Origin: Gemmatimonadota bacterium
GTDB taxonomy: Bacteria; Gemmatimonadota; Gemmatimonadetes; Gemmatimonadales; Gemmatimonadaceae
DNA: 10,183 nt
Reading direction: 5' to 3'
Assembly (NCBI GenBank): GCA_029884515.1
Contig: JAOUHR010000044.1
Coordinates: 1-10,183, forward strand
Below, one piece after another: positions 6,189 to 10,183 of this stretch; positions within the stretch are counted from its first letter, which is position 1, and the number at the start of each line of letters is the position of its first letter. The notes beneath the pieces were generated by a model. The model did no database searches, was not told the origin of the DNA, and saw only the letters and a program-made list of their open reading frames with translations. Made by a program: the position numbers and the translations under genes.

Positions 6189-8279
6189 ATGCGCTTCACC
6201 ATGTTCTGTTCACTGGTCGCGGTCGCGACGTTCGCGCTCGGATCCCACGCCGTGTCCGCGCAGGCGACCGGCCAGCGGCGCACGGCTGCCGACTCATCCG
6301 CCGCGCGCGATTCCGCGACGGCGCGCGCCCGTCGCGACACGCTCGAGGCCGTCGTGGTGCGCGCCACCCGCGCCGGCGGCGCGCCCCCCACCTCGCAGAC
6401 CACGCTCGACCGCGAGACCATCGAGCGCACGTACGCAGGCGAGGACGCGCCGCTCGCCCTGCAGCGCCTCACCAGCGTCACCGCCACCTCCGACGCGGGC
6501 GGTTTCTCGGGCTACAGCGCGATCCGGCTGCGCGGGATCGACCAGACGCGCCTCTCCATCTCGCTCGACGGGGTGCCGCTCAACGACCCCGAGGACCAGG
6601 TGCTCTACTTCTCCAACGTGCCCGACTTCATGGCCTCCATGGCGTCGGTGCGCGTGCAGCGCGGCGTGGGCACCAGCGCGTTCGGCACGGCGTCCTACGC
6701 GGGCTCGCTCAACTTCGAGTCGGTCTCCCCGGCCAGCTCGCCACGATTCGCGCAGGCGCAGCTGGGCGGTGGGAGCTGGCAGACCGGCCGCGCGAGCCTG
6801 CAGGGCGCCACCGGGCTGCGTGGCGCCTGGGCCGGGTATGGCCGGCTCTCCTGGCAGGAGACCGACGGATACCGGGAGCATTCGGGCAACCGCGCGCGCT
6901 CGGGGTTCGGCAGCGTGGCATGGATCGGTGCGCGCGATGCGATCCGTTTCACCGGATTCGCGGGACGTTCCCAGACCCAGCTCGCCTACTACGCGCCGAG
7001 CGAGGCGGAGCTCGCCGCCGATCCGCGGGCGAACCCGATGTCCCCGCTCGAGCGCGACGACTTCCACCAGGAGATGGCGAGCGTGCAGCACACGCGGGCG
7101 CTCTCCGCGGCGACGTCGATCACCACGACGGCCTATCGCAACAGCGCTGCCGGCGAGTACGACGTGTTCGTCGGCTCGGAGCTCTGGAACTTCAACCTCG
7201 CGCACTCCTGGTACGGCCTCCTCTCCACCATCGCCTGGTCGCGGGCGGGCCTCGCCCTTTCGGCGGGCGCGCACCTGAGCGACTACCAGCGTGCGCACTT
7301 CCTCTTCGTGCGTCCCGACCTCGCCTCGCGCGTGTACGACAACACGGGACACAAGCAGGAGCAGAGCGCGTTCGGGAAGGCGAGCTGGACGCGCGGCGCC
7401 GTGGACTGGCACGCGGACGTCGAGGTGCGCCGCGCCGCCTTCCGCTACCAGCCGACCGCGGGCACGCCGATCGGCGAGCCCCGCATCGATTGGGTGTTCC
7501 TCAACCCCAAGGTCGGCGTGAGCTGGCGCCTGCGGTCCACGCTCACCGCGTACGCCTCGCTCGGGCGCACCGGGCGTGAGCCGGCGCGCTCGGACCTCTT
7601 CGCCGGTGCCGATGACGTGGACTCCGCGACGGCCGTGGAGGTGCTCCCGCTCACGCGCGTGCGGCCCGAGTACGTCACTGACCTCGAGGTCGGCGTGCGA
7701 GTGGCGCGCGGCACCGCATCGCTGGGCATCAACGCCTTCGCGATGCGCTTCCGCGACGAGATCGCGCCGATCGGGGCGATCGCCATCACCGGCAGCCCGC
7801 TCCGCCAGAACGTCGCAGGGAGCGAACGGGTGGGCGTCGAGCTCGAGGGCCGCTGGGTCCCGCGCGCCGGTCTCACGTTCTCCGCGAATGCCACGGCGAT
7901 GCGCGCCCGGATCGCCGAATACACCGATGCGGCGACCGCGACCGACTACCGCGACGTCCCCCCGCTGCTCACGCCGGCCCTCCTCGCGCACGCCGAGGCC
8001 GCGTGGGCGCCGTTCGCCCGCGGCGAGGTCCTCCTCGCGCTGCGACACGTGAGCCGCGCGTACCTCGCCAACGACGGCAACACCGCCCTCACGATCCCGG
8101 CCTACTCGATGGTCGATGCGGGCATCACGCTGCCCGTCGGACGCCAGGCGATCCGCCTCCAGGTGCACAACCTCACCGGCGCGACCGCGTATGCGAGCGG
8201 CTACACCGACGGCGCCGTGCGCTATCTCTTCCCGATCGCGCGACGGGGGGCGCTCGCCACACTCGTGCTCGGGTTTTAG
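6189..8279 (+). CDS. TonB-dependent outer-membrane receptor, probable thiamin or thiamin-derivative transporter
   Basis: Predicted outer-membrane beta-barrel importer powered by TonB-ExbB-ExbD, 696 aa, a usual receptor length. Start ATG 6189 is preceded by GAGG (6177-6180, 8-base spacing) and begins a good signal peptide ending VSA|Q at 24/25. The in-frame ATG at 6108 adds 27 residues ahead of the signal and lies in the structured leader. A TonB-box-like DTLEAVVVRA (50-59) precedes the plug domain (about 66-180), with hallmarks IRLRGIDQTRLSISLDGVPL and VQRGVGTSAFG. The rest is barrel, with repeated amphipathic strands and a terminal phenylalanine (VLGF) as needed for barrel assembly. The substrate is inferred from the TPP riboswitch just upstream, not from the protein. 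THI-element-controlled TonB receptors for thiamin are known in Bacteroidetes, but the cargo here could be thiamin, its phosphates, or the pyrimidine or thiazole precursor. No other thiamin gene lies in the window. The MarR gene follows immediately. Confidence 0.92.
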   Translation: MRFTMFCSLVAVATFALGSHAVSAQATGQRRTAADSSAARDSATARARRDTLEAVVVRATRAGGAPPTSQTTLDRETIERTYAGEDAPLALQRLTSVTATSDAGGFSGYSAIRLRGIDQTRLSISLDGVPLNDPEDQVLYFSNVPDFMASMASVRVQRGVGTSAFGTASYAGSLNFESVSPASSPRFAQAQLGGGSWQTGRASLQGATGLRGAWAGYGRLSWQETDGYREHSGNRARSGFGSVAWIGARDAIRFTGFAGRSQTQLAYYAPSEAELAADPRANPMSPLERDDFHQEMASVQHTRALSAATSITTTAYRNSAAGEYDVFVGSELWNFNLAHSWYGLLSTIAWSRAGLALSAGAHLSDYQRAHFLFVRPDLASRVYDNTGHKQEQSAFGKASWTRGAVDWHADVEVRRAAFRYQPTAGTPIGEPRIDWVFLNPKVGVSWRLRSTLTAYASLGRTGREPARSDLFAGADDVDSATAVEVLPLTRVRPEYVTDLEVGVRVARGTASLGINAFAMRFRDEIAPIGAIAITGSPLRQNVAGSERVGVELEGRWVPRAGLTFSANATAMRARIAEYTDAATATDYRDVPPLLTPALLAHAEAAWAPFARGEVLLALRHVSRAYLANDGNTALTIPAYSMVDAGITLPVGRQAIRLQVHNLTGATAYASGYTDGAVRYLFPIARRGALATLVLGF

Positions 8280-8288
8280 TATGTGCGC

Positions 8289-8840
8289 ATGGAACCCGAC
8301 CGCACGTCGCTCCTCGAGGAGATCCAGCAGACCCGGCCGTACGCATCGCGAGCGGAAGAGGCGGTGGTGGCCGTGCTCCGGACCGCCGCGCTCGTCCGGC
8401 GGGCGCTGAACCGGCGCATCGAGCGCGCGGGAATCTCCGTCGCGCAGTACAACGTGCTGCGCATCCTGCGCGGCGCCGGTGAGGGAGGACTGCCGACGCT
8501 GGCCGTCCGCGATCGCCTCGTCGAGGAGGCGCCGGGCATCACGCGTCTCATCGACAAGCTCGAGAAGGCGACCCTCGTCGTGCGCGTGAGCGACAGGAAG
8601 GACCGGCGGACGGTGCGATGCCGGATCACGGCAGGGGGGCTACGGGTGCTCGATGAGCTCGAGCCCGCGGTGCAGCAGGTGCATCAGCTGATGGGCGCGG
8701 CGCTCCCCGACGACGCGTCGATGCTCGCGTTCCTCGACGGGCTCGCGCGCGTGCGGGCCGAGCTGAACGCCGACCGGACGCCGGCTGGCGCGGTGGCGGC
8801 ACGGAAGCGGGGACGCTCTCGCCGGGAAGGTCCGGGCTAG
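8289..8840 (+). CDS. MarR-family winged-helix transcriptional regulator
   Basis: Probable dimeric DNA-binding regulator, 183 aa from ATG 8289. An in-frame GTG at 8283 would add only two residues. Either start lies within 10 bases of the receptor stop (8277-8279) and no Shine-Dalgarno is visible, so translation is probably coupled to the receptor. The MarR pattern is clear: N-terminal helices with ISVAQYNVLRIL (49-60), a helix-turn-helix over about 69-93 (LAVRDRLVEEAPGITRLIDKLEK), and the wing DRKDRR (102-107) followed by VRCRITAGG, matching the family's D-x-R-D-R-R wing. The last 25 residues are basic and low in complexity (ARKRGRSRREG), a possible extra DNA contact. Ligand and operator are unknown. 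Shared transcription with the riboswitch-controlled receptor suggests its level falls when thiamin pyrophosphate is abundant, but the regulator need not concern thiamin. Confidence 0.88.
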   Translation: MEPDRTSLLEEIQQTRPYASRAEEAVVAVLRTAALVRRALNRRIERAGISVAQYNVLRILRGAGEGGLPTLAVRDRLVEEAPGITRLIDKLEKATLVVRVSDRKDRRTVRCRITAGGLRVLDELEPAVQQVHQLMGAALPDDASMLAFLDGLARVRAELNADRTPAGAVAARKRGRSRREGPG

Positions 8841-8847
8841 GCGCGCC

Positions 8848-10183
8848 TCAGCGCGTCCCCTTGCCGAGCAGCGAGCCCAGGACCCCGCGCACCATCTGGC
8901 GCGCGATGGTGCTGCCGGTGGTGCGCGCCGCGCTCTTCATCACCAGGTCCACCATCCCGTCACGCTTGCCGCCGCGGGGGCCGGTGGTGCCGAAGAGGAT
9001 CGAGCCGAGCCCGCCCATCATGCCGCCGGCGGCGCCTCCAGCCGCGGCACCTGCCGCGCCGGCCGCCCGACCGGCGGCCGGCGCCGCCGGAAGCGCGGTG
9101 GATGCCGCGGACTCGGCGCGCTGCCGCAGCAGCTCGAAGGCGGACTCGCGGTCCACCTCCTTCTCGTAGACACCCGCCACCACCGACTTCGCGATGAGCG
9201 CCGAGCGCTCGGCCGGCGTGATCGGCCCCATCTGCGATCCGGGGGCGTGCATCCAGGCGCGCTGCGTCACGCCCGGCGAGCCCTTCGCGTCGAGCAAGGA
9301 GATCAGCGCCTCGCCCACCGCGAGCTCCTGGATCGCCGCCTCGATGTCGAGCCCGGGGTTTGGTCGCATCGTCTCGGCGGTGGCCCGCACCGCCTTCTGG
9401 TCGCGCGGGGTGAAGGCCCGGAGCGCGTGCTGCACGCGATGGCCGAGTTGGCCGAGCACTGAGTCCGGGATGTCGATCGGGTTCTGGGTCACGAAGTACA
9501 CACCGACACCCTTGGAGCGGATGAGCCGCACCACGAGCTCGATCTTCTCCAGCATCGCGCTGGGAGCATCGGCGAAGAGCAGGTGCGCTTCGTCAAAGAA
9601 GAAGACGAGCTTCGGCTTCTCGGCGTCGCCGACCTCCGGCAGGTGCTCGTAGAGCTCCGAGAGGAGCCAGAGGAGCAGGCACGCGTAGAGCCGTGGCTGC
9701 TGCATGAGCTTGTCGGCCGTGAGGACGTTCACGACGCCGCGGCCGTCGATGGTCTGGAGGAGGTCGTCGATGTTCAGCATCGGCTCGCCGAAGAACCGCG
9801 CCGCGCCCTCATCCTCCAGCTGGAGCAGGCCGCGCTGGATGGCGCCGATACTCGCGGTGGAGACGTTGCCGTACTGCGTCTTCACCTCACTGGCGTGGTC
9901 GCCGATGAAGGTGAGCATCGCGCGCAGGTCGGCGAGGTTGAGCAACAGCAGGCCGTTGTCGTCGGCGGCGCGGAAGGCGATCGAGAGCACGCCCTCCTGG
10001 GTGTCGTTCAGGTTGAGGAGGCGCCCGAGCACCAGCGGCCCCATGTCCGAGATCGTCGCCCGGATCGGGTGCCCCTGCTCGCCGTACACGTCCCAGAAGG
10101 TGACGGGGCAGGCGCTCCATTCGGGGGTCGGGAGGCCGAGCTTCTTGAGGCGCGCATCGAGCTTCTCGCTGGGGGCGCCGGCC
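8848..10183 (-). CDS. yjgR: HerA-like ATPase of the YjgR/DUF853 family (5' end beyond window)
   Basis: Putative cytoplasmic P-loop ATPase related to the HerA/FtsK superfamily; its cellular role is not established. The open frame enters from the right edge (first full codon 10182) and continues to the TGA at 8850-8848, giving 444 residues. Compared from memory with E. coli YjgR (about 500 aa), roughly the first 70 residues, including the Walker A loop, are missing from view. Recognisable blocks in order are [50 protein letters not shown], the Walker B segment [13 protein letters not shown] (Asp-Glu codons at 9594-9589), [35 protein letters not shown] and [19 protein letters not shown]. The C-terminus keeps the family signature [14 protein letters not shown] and [10 protein letters not shown]. 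Before it lies an Ala/Gly-rich linker (about 9020-9100) that varies between homologues. An internal ATG-like start at 10089 is not the true start, because conserved family sequence continues upstream. The gene converges on the MarR gene. Confidence 0.93.
   Translation of the reverse strand, partial: AGAPSEKLDARLKKLGLPTPEWSACPVTFWDVYGEQGHPIRATISDMGPLVLGRLLNLNDTQEGVLSIAFRAADDNGLLLLNLADLRAMLTFIGDHASEVKTQYGNVSTASIGAIQRGLLQLEDEGAARFFGEPMLNIDDLLQTIDGRGVVNVLTADKLMQQPRLYACLLLWLLSELYEHLPEVGDAEKPKLVFFFDEAHLLFADAPSAMLEKIELVVRLIRSKGVGVYFVTQNPIDIPDSVLGQLGHRVQHALRAFTPRDQKAVRATAETMRPNPGLDIEAAIQELAVGEALISLLDAKGSPGVTQRAWMHAPGSQMGPITPAERSALIAKSVVAGVYEKEVDRESAFELLRQRAESAASTALPAAPAAGRAAGAAGAAAGGAAGGMMGGLGSILFGTTGPRGGKRDGMVDLVMKSAARTTGSTIARQMVRGVLGSLLGKGTR

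Noticed and set aside
6294..8168. 624-codon open frame on the minus strand
   Set aside because: Mirror frame of the TonB receptor with repetitive Arg/Gly/Ala/Val composition and no motif.
8842..8855. Small hairpin CGCGC-CTCA-GCGCG between the convergent genes as a terminator
   Set aside because: Only five pairs and no U-run on either side; such GC hairpins arise often by chance here.
1..10183. CRISPR arrays, tRNA or rRNA genes, insertion sequences, phage or defence genes
   Set aside because: Looked for and not seen: no regularly spaced repeats, no tRNA-like cloverleaf, no transposase or integrase motifs. Ordinary chromosomal genes fill nearly all the window.

Overview
The window is GC-rich bacterial chromosomal DNA (GC percentage and codon bias were not computed). 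It carries six protein genes and one clear riboswitch. Strong G/C bias at third codon positions leaves long open frames opposite every real gene. TonB-type outer-membrane uptake, multiheme c-type cytochromes and a CRTAC1-type propeller protein point to a Gram-negative (diderm) environmental bacterium. The general style fits Gemmatimonadota or Acidobacteriota, but that placement is an inference without a marker gene.

Left part, minus strand, in transcription order. A secreted M28-family metallopeptidase-like protein (5898 to 4120) is followed by a gap of about 200 bases with a possible promoter. Next comes a membrane-anchored pentaheme cytochrome (3923 to 1818). Six bases later a GTG-started CRTAC1/ASPIC-UnbV seven-bladed propeller protein begins (1811 down to the left edge, where it is cut). 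The cytochrome and propeller genes look like one transcription unit.

Middle. Between the divergent M28 and TonB genes lies a 290-base control region. On the plus strand it holds a well-formed TPP (thiamin pyrophosphate) riboswitch aptamer at about 5974-6056. Downstream is a leader that can fold so that the ribosome binding site of the next gene is paired. That gene (6189-8279) is a TonB-dependent outer-membrane receptor, so its most likely cargo is thiamin, a thiamin phosphate or a thiamin precursor. A MarR-family regulator (8289-8840) starts 9 bases after the receptor stop and probably shares its transcript.

Right edge. A HerA-like ATPase of the YjgR/DUF853 family (minus strand, stop at 8848) converges on the MarR gene with a gap of only 7 bases. 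Its N-terminus, including the expected Walker A loop, lies beyond the right edge.

The most interesting unit is the TPP riboswitch - TonB receptor - MarR set, a candidate thiamin-repressed outer-membrane uptake locus. Second is the cytochrome/CRTAC1 pair, with a b-type-like membrane domain joined to five c-heme sites, one of them an atypical CX4CH. No tRNA, rRNA, CRISPR array, insertion sequence or phage gene was seen.
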